Positions 8,939-18,648 of a DNA stretch of 64,000 nucleotides are shown piece by piece. The position numbers and the translations under genes were made by a program. Each line of letters opens with the position of its first letter. Position 1 is the stretch's first letter. Below the pieces are notes generated by a model. The model was not told the DNA's origin. It made no database searches and saw only the letters and a program-made list of their open reading frames with translations. Source of the stretch: Pseudomonas orientalis (GTDB lineage Bacteria; Pseudomonadota; Gammaproteobacteria; Pseudomonadales; Pseudomonadaceae); contig NZ_CP094351.1 of NCBI RefSeq assembly GCF_022807995.1, forward strand, positions 4,635,501 through 4,699,500, in the 5' to 3' direction.

Positions 8939-9611
8939 CACGGCCCTCGGCCAGGCGATAACCCACACCGTGCACCGTTTGCAGCAGCGGCTTGGCGAAC
9001 GGTTTGTCGATCACCTGGCGCAATTGGTGAACGTGGCTGCGCAGGCTGTCGCTGTCCGGGCAATCATCGCCCCACAAGGCTTCTTCGAGGATTTCCCGAC
9101 GCAACACGTGCGGGCTTTTCTGCATCAGCACCGCCAGCAACTTCAGGCCGACCGGGTTGAGTTTCAGCAGGCGCCCTTCCCGGGTCACCTCCAGCGTGTC
9201 CAGGTCATAATTGAGGTCGCCCACTTGCAGGGCACGACGCCCGCCACCCTGGGCACGGCGCAGCACCGCTTCGATGCGAGCGGCCAGCTCCGACAAGGCG
9301 AACGGCTTGAGCAGGTAGTCATCAGCGCCGGACTTGAAGCCCTGCAGCCGGTCGTCCAACTGGTCACGGGCGGTCAGCATGATCACCGGTGTGTCGCGGC
9401 GCGCATCTTCGCGCAGGCGTTTGCACAGGGTGTAGCCATCGATGCCAGGCAGCATGATGTCGAGCACGATCAAGTCGTAATGCTCGGTGGCGGCCAGGTG
9501 CAGACCCGACAGGCCGTCCTGCGCACAGTCCACTGTGTAGCCCTTGAGCCCCAGGTAATCGGCCAGGTTGGCCAGAATATCGCGGTTGTCTTCAACCAAT
9601 AAAATTCGCAT
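8928..9611 (-). CDS. colR: Response regulator ColR (OmpR/PhoB family)
   Basis: The 227 residues contain a receiver domain with acidic pocket (LLVEDN), phospho-acceptor Asp in DLIVLDIMLPG (about residue 51), switch residues and the conserved Lys in LLKPFALSEL, followed by a C-terminal winged helix (SDSLRSHVHQLRQVID ... VHGVGYRL). It activates envelope genes including the adjacent methyltransferase/wapQ operon. colR and colS overlap by 11 bases and are surely one transcript. The gene pair plus neighbours is the standard Pseudomonas col locus. Confidence 0.9.
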   Translation of the reverse strand: MRILLVEDNRDILANLADYLGLKGYTVDCAQDGLSGLHLAATEHYDLIVLDIMLPGIDGYTLCKRLREDARRDTPVIMLTARDQLDDRLQGFKSGADDYLLKPFALSELAARIEAVLRRAQGGGRRALQVGDLNYDLDTLEVTREGRLLKLNPVGLKLLAVLMQKSPHVLRREILEEALWGDDCPDSDSLRSHVHQLRQVIDKPFAKPLLQTVHGVGYRLAEGRDGV

Positions 9612-9804
9612 GGGCAGTGCTCCGTACGCGGTAACAGCCGTGTTGGCTCGCGCAGCTTAAGGCCAAGTGCCGTTCAGGGATAGACCTGCAAAGGTCATCG
9701 ATATAGGTTTTCAACTGATATGTATGTTGAACGAAATTTTCACTATAACTTCATAAACTCCCCACAGGCGTGCAGGGAAAATCATCGCCCATTGGAATGA
9801 GATC
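9612..9804. other. Upstream region of colR
   Basis: This is the colR-proximal half of a 386-base gap. It is AT-rich in its middle (9700-9760), as expected for the colRS promoter, with one TTTTCAC at 9737-9743. No gene is seen; the rest of the gap is a REPIN and the groEL terminator. Confidence 0.5.
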
Positions 9805-9899
9805 AAATGTGGGAGGGGGCTTGCCCCCGATGAAGGTGGGTCAGGTGATAAATGTTTAACTGACCCACCGCCATCGGGGGCAAGCCCCCTCCCACATTT
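9805..9899. repeat. REPIN (inverted REP pair), GTGGGAGGGGGCTTGCCCCC type
   Basis: AATGTGGGAGGGGGCTTGCC at the left end returns as its reverse complement at the right end, with partly complementary spacer arms (GGTGGGTCAG / CTGACCCACC). The whole unit can fold into one long hairpin. This is the abundant P. fluorescens REP doublet form. Confidence 0.92.
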
Positions 9900-9941
9900 T
9901 TGAACCAGTACATCCGCATCATCGGTCAGGCCGAACAACAA

Positions 9942-9977
9942 AAAACCCCGCCTGCATCACTGCAGGCGGGGCTTTTC
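9942..9977 (-). terminator. Intrinsic terminator of groESL
   Basis: The stem CCCCGCCTGCA / TGCAGGCGGGG with a 4-base loop is followed on the minus strand by a T run. It lies 21 bases after the groL stop. Confidence 0.88.
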
Positions 9978-9997
9978 AGTAGCCGGGTAAGGCTGGC

Positions 9998-11644
<1,647 letters not shown>

Positions 11645-11697
11645 GATCGATATTCCTTAAATACTTTGGAGTAAACGGGAAAATGAGCGGGGGGAAA

Positions 11698-11991
11698 TCA
11701 GTCTTCCAGAACGGCAAGAATCTCGTTCTCGCTCATTACCAGCAGGTCTTCGCCGTCGACTTTCACAGTGTTGCTGCCGGAGTAAGGGCCGAAAACAACC
11801 TTGTCACCCACTTTCACGGCCAGCGCACGTACTTCACCGTTTTCCAGAGCCTTGCCTGGACCCGCAGCAAGAATCACACCGTGGTTGGCTTTTTCAGCAG
11901 CCGAACCTGGCAGAACGATCCCGCCGGCGGTTTTCTTTTCTTCTTCACTGCGACGGATGACGACGCGGTCATGCAGAGGACGAAGCTTCAT
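11698..11991 (-). CDS. groS: Co-chaperonin GroES
   Basis: The 97 residues begin MKLRPLHDRVVIRR, include the mobile-loop segment EEKKTAGGIVLPGSAAEK and end NEILAVLED, the standard GroES sequence and length. It caps GroEL as a heptamer. It is the first gene of the groSL operon, with a possible heat-shock promoter upstream at 12132-12161. Confidence 0.97.
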   Translation of the reverse strand: MKLRPLHDRVVIRRSEEEKKTAGGIVLPGSAAEKANHGVILAAGPGKALENGEVRALAVKVGDKVVFGPYSGSNTVKVDGEDLLVMSENEILAVLED

Positions 11992-12131
11992 TGTCGATCT
12001 CTCCTAATTGTGTTTTTCATCGGCCGGTATCAATTCCGGCGGGTTAAATTCCGGCGGTGCCGGTCGCGGCTCGCTGGGCGAGACGCGGAAGTCTGTCTAG
12101 TGTCACCACCAGAAACCTTGCGGTGACCGTT

Positions 12132-12161
12132 ACATAAGGGCGCCCAGGCTTATTACAAGGG
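12132..12161 (-). promoter_or_regulatory. Candidate sigma-32 heat-shock promoter for groSL
   Basis: On the minus strand, CCCTTGTAA (12153-12161) is followed after 11 bases by GCCCTTATGT (12132-12141), about 140 bases upstream of groS. This resembles the sigma-32 pattern CTTGAA / CCCCAT, with mismatches in both boxes. The location fits a groE promoter; the exact boxes are uncertain. Confidence 0.4.
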
Positions 12162-12239
12162 GCAGCGAGTGAATTTTTTTGTGTTTTGATCAAGGGTGAA
12201 TGCAACACGGCACCCGAAGGTGCCGTGCCGGTGAAGCCG

Positions 12240-12716
12240 TTATTTGCTGTCGCGGTGTTCGAATTCGCCTTCGATCACATCACCTTCTCGCCCGAGGGGT
12301 TGGCGTGGGGCCGGGCCGCCTCGGGATTGCAGGTCGTCGGCGAACGCGCGCTGGCGCATGGCCGCCTCTTCGGCACGCTGGCGCATCTTGCCTGCCAGCA
12401 GTTTGCGCGTGACCGGCAGCAGCATCACCAGACCGACCACGTCGCTGATAAAGCCCGGCAGGATCAACAGGCCACCAGCCAGAGCCATCATCAGGCCTTC
12501 GAGCATGGTCTGGGCGGGCAGTTCGCCGCGGTTCAGGCTTTCACGGGCGCGCAGCGCCGTCGCCAGGCCGGCGACGCGCAGCACCAGAACGCCGAGCATC
12601 GAGCCGAGAATGATCAGTAACAGTGCCGGGAAAAATCCGATCGCACCGCTGACTTGAACGAATACGAACAGCTCCAGCACCGGGAACAATAGAAAAAGCA
12701 ACAAAAAAGGGCGCAT
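12240..12716 (-). CDS. fxsA: FxsA family membrane protein
   Basis: The ATG at 12716, with GAGG nine bases upstream, gives 158 residues; an in-frame TTG at 12731 is less likely. Several membrane helices are evident (FLLLFLLFPVLELFVFVQV; FFPALLLIILGSMLGVLVL; the segment LLILPGFISDVVGLVMLLPV typical of FxsA), followed by a hydrophilic C-terminal tail rich in R, E and Q. In E. coli, FxsA overexpression relieves exclusion of phage T7 by the F plasmid; the normal role is unclear. It lies upstream of groSL on the same strand, as in other pseudomonads. Confidence 0.88.
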   Translation of the reverse strand: MRPFLLLFLLFPVLELFVFVQVSGAIGFFPALLLIILGSMLGVLVLRVAGLATALRARESLNRGELPAQTMLEGLMMALAGGLLILPGFISDVVGLVMLLPVTRKLLAGKMRQRAEEAAMRQRAFADDLQSRGGPAPRQPLGREGDVIEGEFEHRDSK

Positions 12717-12782
12717 CAAATGGATCCTCAACGCAAGAATGCCTTGCTAGTTCACCTTAGATGACGTCGCCTTTTCGTTAAT

Positions 12783-13514
12783 TCAAGCGTTAATGTCTGA
12801 TTTTTTCGGCCAGACTTGCGCGTGAGCCAATGAAACCAGGGCTTCGCGTACTTGTGTCGGCGTGTTGCAAGACTCGGCAAAGGGCAGCCAGTGCAAAGAC
12901 TGGCCGATACGCAGGTGCATGCCTTCACTGTCGATGCCGGCCAGTTGCGCAGGCTCGGTGGTCGGTAAACCGGCGAGGTCGACGTAATGGGCGATGGCCT
13001 TGGCGTGATCGCTGTTCATGTGTTCGATCATGCTGCGTTCAGCCTTGCCCGCGAATGGATTGGCCAGGGCCAGTTGATCGACCCAGTGAATCGCGCCAAA
13101 CCCACCGATATAACGATGGCGCACCGGCTTGAGCACCCAGAAATCGAAATCGTGGGCCTTGTGGTAGTTGGCGGAGTCGGGGAAGTAGCGGTAGTAGCGC
13201 TCGGCGGCGGCTTCAATGGTGGCGGCGTCTTCCAGCTTCTCGGCTTCAGCCAGGTAGGTCAGGCGCCCGACGGCCTGCACATCCTGCGCTTCGCGCTCGC
13301 TCACCAGCAACGAACACTTAGGGTCTTTGTGCAAGTTGTGCGTGTGCTGGGCGATGCGACTGATCAGGATCAGCGGCCTGCCCTGCTCGTCGAGGCAGTA
13401 CGGCACGACCGAACCAAAGGGAAAACCGGGCATGGCTTTGGACAGTGTGGCCAAGGCCCCACGGTATTCCTTGAGCAACAGCTCTCGGGCGTTCCTGGCA
13501 ACGTGCGCGCTCAA
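12783..13514 (-). CDS. HugZ-like heme utilisation / pyridoxamine-phosphate-oxidase-fold protein
   Basis: A TTG start at 13514 is chosen because AGGAG sits seven bases upstream; it gives 243 residues beginning (M)SAHVARNARELLL, the usual family start. An N-terminal split-barrel (FMN-binding-like) domain with FPFGSVVPYCLD and ISRIAQHTHNL is followed by a C-terminal DUF2470 domain (MIEHMNSDHAKAIAHYV). Relatives (HugZ) bind or degrade heme; heme activity here is inferred from family only. It is a single gene between fxsA and the DUF481 gene. The non-ATG start is the unusual feature. Confidence 0.8.
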   Translation of the reverse strand: MSAHVARNARELLLKEYRGALATLSKAMPGFPFGSVVPYCLDEQGRPLILISRIAQHTHNLHKDPKCSLLVSEREAQDVQAVGRLTYLAEAEKLEDAATIEAAAERYYRYFPDSANYHKAHDFDFWVLKPVRHRYIGGFGAIHWVDQLALANPFAGKAERSMIEHMNSDHAKAIAHYVDLAGLPTTEPAQLAGIDSEGMHLRIGQSLHWLPFAESCNTPTQVREALVSLAHAQVWPKKSDINA

Positions 13515-13616
13515 TGTATGACTCCTGGGTTGTTCCGCCGCCCATGGCATATGGGAATGGATCTCAACACAAGGTAATCAATATCCGCGCAGGTTGCCAG
13601 GGTGCTTGATGCCGCT

Positions 13617-14624
13617 TTACCAGGCCACGCCGAAACCTGCGGTGTAGCGGGTCTTGCTCAAGCTGCTGTCGGAGTCGCCGCTGATGACGTCGCGCTCAGC
13701 CTTGAGATTGAGCGATGCCCATTCGGTGACTTTGTAGCGCAGGCCCATCTCGGCATCCAGGGAATACTCGGCCGGACCGTCCAGCGGCTTGCCCAGTTCG
13801 CCGTTGGTGAAGAACTCAACGGTCTTGCCCACCAGGTAGCGGTTGTAGTTCCACTTCATGGCCAGGGAATAGAAGTTGTCCTTGCCGCCATCGGCGTATT
13901 CGTAATCGGTGCGGTTGACCAGCGAGCCGAGGGAGAACGCGCCCAGTTCATCGTCCCAGAACTGATAGCCAGGGCCCGTACCGACGGTGCGCTGGCGTGC
14001 CAGGTCTTCGACCTTGTCGCGCTTGTACGTCAGGCGACCCTGCCAGAACCAGTGCTCGGTGATAAAGCGGTCCAGATCGTATTCAAGGGCCCAGTTGTCG
14101 GTGGTGGTGACGTCATCCTGGAATTCGCGGTTGTATTCGCCCTTGCCCGTATGACGCCACTGGCCGTGACGGGCCGAGGTCTTGAAGTCGATGTCGTAGT
14201 CGTTGGTGTCTTTGTCGGCGCGCTTGTAGTCCAGCGCCAGGTCGACGTTGCCCTTCCACACCAGGTCTTCGATCACAGGCTTGGGTTTGAGGATCTGCTG
14301 GATACTGGCCAACTCCACGGTCTTGGGCGCTTCGCCATTGGCCAGCACGACTTTGCCATCCTCGGCCGGCTTGAGGGACTTGGCCTTTTCACCGGCGTAG
14401 GCGTCCTGCTTGACCAGCAACTCTTTATCGCTCTCCAGGGTTTTCACCTGCTTCCAGTCCACCGGGATCGCCCCGCCGTAGCTGGTCTGGATCAGCAGCT
14501 TGCCGCCGTCGAAGACTTTTATCTTGCCGGTCAGGCGGTCACCGTTCTTCAACCAGACGGTATCGGCGAGCAAGGGCGTGGAAGCACTGAGGACAGCAAG
14601 GCACAGCAGGGTTCTGGACAACAT
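13617..14624 (-). CDS. DUF481 family outer-membrane beta-barrel protein (YdiY-like)
   Basis: The ATG at 14624 gives 335 residues with a clear Sec signal peptide (MLSRTLLCLAVLSASTPLLA, cleavage near LLA-DT). Upstream in-frame codons to 14693 would place 23 residues before the signal and are rejected. After a globular N-part (VWLKNGDRLTGKIKVFDGGK), alternating aromatic/hydrophobic strands fill residues about 140-335, ending in GFGVAW; a terminal aromatic is typical of outer-membrane barrels. E. coli YdiY is acid-inducible; the role here is unknown. The gene is monocistronic. Confidence 0.82.
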   Translation of the reverse strand: MLSRTLLCLAVLSASTPLLADTVWLKNGDRLTGKIKVFDGGKLLIQTSYGGAIPVDWKQVKTLESDKELLVKQDAYAGEKAKSLKPAEDGKVVLANGEAPKTVELASIQQILKPKPVIEDLVWKGNVDLALDYKRADKDTNDYDIDFKTSARHGQWRHTGKGEYNREFQDDVTTTDNWALEYDLDRFITEHWFWQGRLTYKRDKVEDLARQRTVGTGPGYQFWDDELGAFSLGSLVNRTDYEYADGGKDNFYSLAMKWNYNRYLVGKTVEFFTNGELGKPLDGPAEYSLDAEMGLRYKVTEWASLNLKAERDVISGDSDSSLSKTRYTAGFGVAW

Positions 14625-14778
14625 AAGCAGATACGGGGCTCGAGGTTGGCGAAAAGAAGACGCTATCGTGTTAGATAGCCTGAACTGACTCAACTATTTA
14701 TATTGAGTTCAATTCTCAACCCCAAGTTTACAGACGTTTCTTACAAAAACACCGACGTTCTCAACGGATAGCCTCACA

Positions 14779-15132
14779 GTGAATGAACCCGCCGACACCC
14801 CGCAAAGCCCCGCCGATATACGCCGCACCGCGCTTTACCTGACATTGGCGCAAGTGCCGCCCGGTTGCGTGGTCAGTTACGGCGAGTTGGCGCACCTGGC
14901 AGGCCTGGGCCGTGCCGCGCGGTGGGTGGGGCGTACCTTGAGCCAGCTTCCCGCAGATACTCGATTGCCCTGGCACCGCGTGCTGGGTGCCGGCGGTCGG
15001 ATAAGTCTGCCGGTGGGCAGTGCATCGGGTGACGAACAACGTGCGCGTTTACGCAGCGAAGGCGTCACTATCCTGAACAATCGTGTTGATATTCAGCGCC
15101 ATGGCTGGCGTCCGGTAGAGCACAGCGGTTAG
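14779..15132 (+). CDS. Alkyltransferase-like protein (ATL, MGMT family)
   Basis: The GTG start at 14779 gives 117 residues. The MGMT C-terminal DNA-binding fold is present (VPPGCVVSYGELAHLAGLGRAARWVGRTLS), but the active-site motif PCHRV reads PWHRV: the reactive cysteine is replaced by tryptophan. Such ATL proteins bind O6-alkylguanine lesions without repairing them and hand them to nucleotide excision repair. That role is known for the family and inferred here. The gene stands alone, just upstream of ampG on the same strand. Confidence 0.88.
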   Translation: MNEPADTPQSPADIRRTALYLTLAQVPPGCVVSYGELAHLAGLGRAARWVGRTLSQLPADTRLPWHRVLGAGGRISLPVGSASGDEQRARLRSEGVTILNNRVDIQRHGWRPVEHSG

Positions 15133-15175
15133 AGTGCGCGCTTTGTTTCCGCAAATCTGAGGCAGACTCCAGCCC

Positions 15176-16708
15176 ATGCCCCGTAAAACCTGGCGCGCCG
15201 CGCTCGCCGCCTATGCCAGCCCCTCGACGTTAGTGCTGTTGTTGCTCGGTTTCGCTGCCGGCCTGCCTTATATGTTGGTGTTCTCGACGCTTTCCGTGTG
15301 GCTGCGCGAAGCGGGCGTTGCTCGCGAGACCATCGGTTATGCAAGCCTGATCGGGCTGGCCTATGCCTTCAAATGGGTCTGGTCGCCGCTGCTCGACCAA
15401 TGGCGCCTGCCATTGCTTGGAAAACTCGGGCGCCGACGTTCCTGGCTGGTGCTCGCCCAGTCGCTGGTAATCCTCGGATTGATCGGCATGGGCTTTTGTG
15501 ACCCGCAAAAACACTTGTCCTGGTTGATCGCCATTGCCGTCGTCGTGGCCTTCGCGTCGGCCACCCAGGACATCGCCGTCGATGCCTACCGCCTGGAAAT
15601 CGCCGACGACAGCCGCCAGGCTGCCCTGGCCGCCAGTTACATGTCCGGTTATCGCATCGCCGCCCTGCTCGCCACGGCCGGCGCGCTGTTCTTTGCCGAG
15701 GGCTTCGGTTCCACCGGTTTCAACTATAAACACTCGGCCTGGACCGGCACCTATGTGCTGTTCGGCGTGCTGATGGTCCCTGCGCTGCTCACCACGCTGT
15801 TCATGCGCGAACCCAACGTGCCGCTGCGCACCCAGTTGCAGGCCGGACGCTACAGTTTTGCGCACCAGTTGGTGTCAGTGTTCGTGCTGATCGTGCTGCT
15901 GGTGTCGGTGCCGGCGATGTTTACCCAGCTGTACAACACCGACTTTGCCAGCGTGCTGTTCCAGGGCGTGAGCCTGTGGGAATTGCTGATGGAAGACCGC
16001 GCGTTCCTGCGCGCCATCCTTTATATCCTGCTTACCGCCTTGTGCCTCTCGGCCATGGGCCGGCGCGGCCTGGCGCCGGTGCTGACGCCGGTCAACGACT
16101 TCATCCTGCGCTACCGCTGGCAGGCGTTGCTGCTGCTGGGGTTGATCGCCACTTATCGCATGTCCGACACCGTCATGGGCGTGATGGCCAACGTGTTCTA
16201 CATCGACCAGGGCTTTACCAAGGACCAGATTGCCGGGGTCAGCAAGATCTTCGGCCTGATCATGACCCTGGTCGGCGCCGGTATGGGCGGCCTGTTGATC
16301 GTGCGCTTCGGGATCCTGCCGATCCTGTTCATCGGCGGCGTGGCTTCGGCCGGCACCAACCTGCTGTTCGTGATGCTCGCCGACATGGGCCCCGACCTGC
16401 AGATGCTGATCGTCACCATTTCCCTGGATAACTTCAGCTCGGGCCTGGCCACGTCGGCGTTTGTGGCCTACCTGTCGAGCCTGACCAACCTCAAGTTCTC
16501 CGCCACCCAGTACGCCCTGCTCAGCTCGATCATGCTGCTGCTGCCGCGCCTGATCGGTGGGTATTCGGGGGTAATGGTGGAGAAATTCGGCTATCACAAC
16601 TTCTTCATGATCACCTGCCTGCTGGGATTGCCGACGCTGTTTCTGATTGCGCTGCACTGGTTCCAGGAGAACCGGCGGATTCGGTTGAATCCGCCTGCAG
16701 AAGACTGA
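15176..16708 (+). CDS. ampG: Muropeptide permease AmpG (MFS)
   Basis: The protein has 510 residues, close to the family length, with about 14 hydrophobic segments. The opening segment (LLLLGFAAGLPYMLVFSTLSVWLREAGV) and the motif ATQDIAVDAYRLEI are typical of AmpG. It imports GlcNAc-anhydromuropeptides from the periplasm for cell-wall recycling and thus influences AmpC beta-lactamase induction. It starts 43 bases after the ATL gene. Pseudomonads may have two AmpG-like proteins; the position near groESL and fxsA agrees with the main copy (PAO1 PA4393, from memory). A REPIN follows. Confidence 0.88.
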   Translation: MPRKTWRAALAAYASPSTLVLLLLGFAAGLPYMLVFSTLSVWLREAGVARETIGYASLIGLAYAFKWVWSPLLDQWRLPLLGKLGRRRSWLVLAQSLVILGLIGMGFCDPQKHLSWLIAIAVVVAFASATQDIAVDAYRLEIADDSRQAALAASYMSGYRIAALLATAGALFFAEGFGSTGFNYKHSAWTGTYVLFGVLMVPALLTTLFMREPNVPLRTQLQAGRYSFAHQLVSVFVLIVLLVSVPAMFTQLYNTDFASVLFQGVSLWELLMEDRAFLRAILYILLTALCLSAMGRRGLAPVLTPVNDFILRYRWQALLLLGLIATYRMSDTVMGVMANVFYIDQGFTKDQIAGVSKIFGLIMTLVGAGMGGLLIVRFGILPILFIGGVASAGTNLLFVMLADMGPDLQMLIVTISLDNFSSGLATSAFVAYLSSLTNLKFSATQYALLSSIMLLLPRLIGGYSGVMVEKFGYHNFFMITCLLGLPTLFLIALHWFQENRRIRLNPPAED

Positions 16709-16802
16709 AATGTGGGAGGGGGCTTGCCCCCGATTGCGGTGGGACAGCTGAGTATCTTGTAGCTGACACACTGCTATCGGGGGCAAGCCCCCTCCCACAT
16801 TT
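16708..16802. repeat. REPIN, GTGGGAGGGGGCTTGCCCCC type
   Basis: Inverted pair of the common REP (AATGTGGGAGGGGGCTTGCC and its complement), with GGGACAGCTGAG/TAGCTGACAC inner arms. It lies 20 bases inside the ampG-proS gap. Confidence 0.92.
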
Positions 16803-16912
16803 GGATCTTCCCTGATCAGATCTTCCCCCGCAACGTCACGCCTGTACTCCAGCGGCAAGCGCCCGTACAATCCAAAGTCATTTCAAGTCCAAGCAACCGA
16901 CAACGGCCTACC

Positions 16913-18628
16913 ATGCGTACCAGTCAATATTTGCTCGCCACACAGAAAGAAACGCCTTCCGACGCGGTTGTGATCAGCCATCAGCTGATGCTGCGCGCCG
17001 GCATGATCCGCAAGCTGGCCTCGGGCCTGTACACCTGGCTGCCGATGGGCTTGAAGGTGATGCGCAAGGTCGAAGCCATCGTTCGTGAAGAAATGAACGC
17101 CGCCGGCTCTCTGGAAGTGTTGATGCCGAGCACCCAACCGGCTGAACTGTGGCAGGAATCCGGACGCTGGGAAGAGTACGGCCCTGAGTTGCTGCGTTTC
17201 AAGGACCGTCACGGCCGCGATTTCTGCGCCGGCCCGACCCACGAAGAAGTCATTACCGACCTGATGCGCAACGAGTTGAGCAGCTATAAACAGCTGCCCC
17301 TGAACCTGTATCAGATCCAGACCAAATTCCGTGATGAAATCCGCCCACGCTTCGGTTTGATGCGCGGCCGCGAATTCATCATGAAGGACGCCTACTCGTT
17401 CCACGCCGACCAGGCTTCGTTGCAGGCGACCTACGACCGCATGCACCAGGCCTACTGCAACATATTCACGCGCCTGGGCCTGAAGTTCCGCCCGGTTGAA
17501 GCAGACAACGGCTCCATCGGCGGTGCCGGCTCCCACGAATTCCACGTGCTGGCCGAATCCGGCGAAGACGACATTGCGTTCAGCAATGGTTCGGACTACG
17601 CCGCGAACATCGAAAAAGCCGAAGCCGTACCGCGCGAAACCTCGCGCCCAGCCCCGGCTGAAGAACTGCGCCTGGTCGATACCCCGGACACCAAGACCAT
17701 CGCGGCCCTGGTGGAGAAATTCAGTCTGCCGATTGAAAAGACCATCAAGACCCTGATCGTGCACGCCGAAGAAGAAGGCAAGCTGATCGCCCTGGTAATC
17801 CGTGGCGACCACGAGCTCAACGAAATCAAGGCCGCCCAGCAGCCTGGCGTGGCCAGCCCGCTGGTGATGGCCACCGATGCCGAACTGCGCGACGCCATTG
17901 GCGCCGGTGCCGGTTCCCTTGGCCCGCTGAACCTGCCGCTGCCGATCATCATCGACCGTTCGGTCGAGTTGATGAGCGACTTCGGTATCGGTGCGAACAT
18001 CGATGACAAGCACTACTTCGGCGTGAACTGGGAGCGCGACCTGCCGGTGCCGACCGTGGCCGACCTGCGCAATGTCGTGGCCGGCGACCCGAGCCCGGAT
18101 GGCAAGGGCACCCTGGAGATCAAGCGCGGCATCGAAGTCGGGCACATCTTCCAGCTGGGCAACAAGTACAGCAAAGCGATGAAGTGCGAAGTGCTGGGCG
18201 AGAACGGCAAGCCGATCACCCTGGACATGGGCTGCTACGGCATTGGCGTTTCCCGTGTGGTCGCCGCTGCCATCGAGCAGAACAACGACGAGAAAGGCAT
18301 CATCTGGAGCGACGCCCTGGCGCCGTTCCAGGTGGCGCTGGTGCCGTTGCGCTATGAAACCGAGCAAGTGCGCGAAGCGACCGACAAACTCTATGCCGAA
18401 CTGACGGCGGCGGGTTTTGAAGTGTTGCTCGATGACCGGGACAAGAAAACCAGCCCGGGCATCAAGTTCGCCGACATGGAACTGATTGGCATCCCGCACC
18501 GGATCGTGGTCAGTGACCGCGGCCTGGCCGATGGCAATCTGGAATACAAGAGCCGGACCGAAGCCGAAGCTCAACCGTTGCCGGTGGCTGACGTGCTGTC
18601 TTTCCTTCAGGCGCGTATTCGTCGCTGA
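16913..18628 (+). CDS. proS: Prolyl-tRNA synthetase
   Basis: A full-length 571-residue bacterial-type class II synthetase. Motif 1 region: LASGLYTWLPMGLKVMRKVEAIVREEM; motif 2: FRDEIRPRFGLMRGREFIMKDAYSFH. The inserted editing (YbaK-like) domain spans about residues 220-400, motif 3 is in GCYGIGVSRVVAAAIEQ, and a C-terminal anticodon-binding domain follows. It charges tRNA-Pro. A possible -10 (TACAAT, 16866-16871) lies 40 bases upstream. It is followed 20 bases later by a lipoprotein gene on the same strand. Confidence 0.97.
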   Translation: MRTSQYLLATQKETPSDAVVISHQLMLRAGMIRKLASGLYTWLPMGLKVMRKVEAIVREEMNAAGSLEVLMPSTQPAELWQESGRWEEYGPELLRFKDRHGRDFCAGPTHEEVITDLMRNELSSYKQLPLNLYQIQTKFRDEIRPRFGLMRGREFIMKDAYSFHADQASLQATYDRMHQAYCNIFTRLGLKFRPVEADNGSIGGAGSHEFHVLAESGEDDIAFSNGSDYAANIEKAEAVPRETSRPAPAEELRLVDTPDTKTIAALVEKFSLPIEKTIKTLIVHAEEEGKLIALVIRGDHELNEIKAAQQPGVASPLVMATDAELRDAIGAGAGSLGPLNLPLPIIIDRSVELMSDFGIGANIDDKHYFGVNWERDLPVPTVADLRNVVAGDPSPDGKGTLEIKRGIEVGHIFQLGNKYSKAMKCEVLGENGKPITLDMGCYGIGVSRVVAAAIEQNNDEKGIIWSDALAPFQVALVPLRYETEQVREATDKLYAELTAAGFEVLLDDRDKKTSPGIKFADMELIGIPHRIVVSDRGLADGNLEYKSRTEAEAQPLPVADVLSFLQARIRR

Positions 18629-18648
18629 AAACCAGATCAAGAGAAGTC

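Noticed and set aside
7685..9160. 491-codon open frame antisense to colS/colR
   Set aside because: Gln/His-rich translation typical of antisense GC-rich genes.
9711..9941. Possible 76-residue gene on the minus strand
   Set aside because: Most of it is a translated REPIN (repeated CGRGLAPD / ASPLPH words); no ribosome-binding site.
16883..18640. 585-codon open frame antisense to proS
   Set aside because: Pure shadow of proS third-position GC; no start signal or recognised domain.
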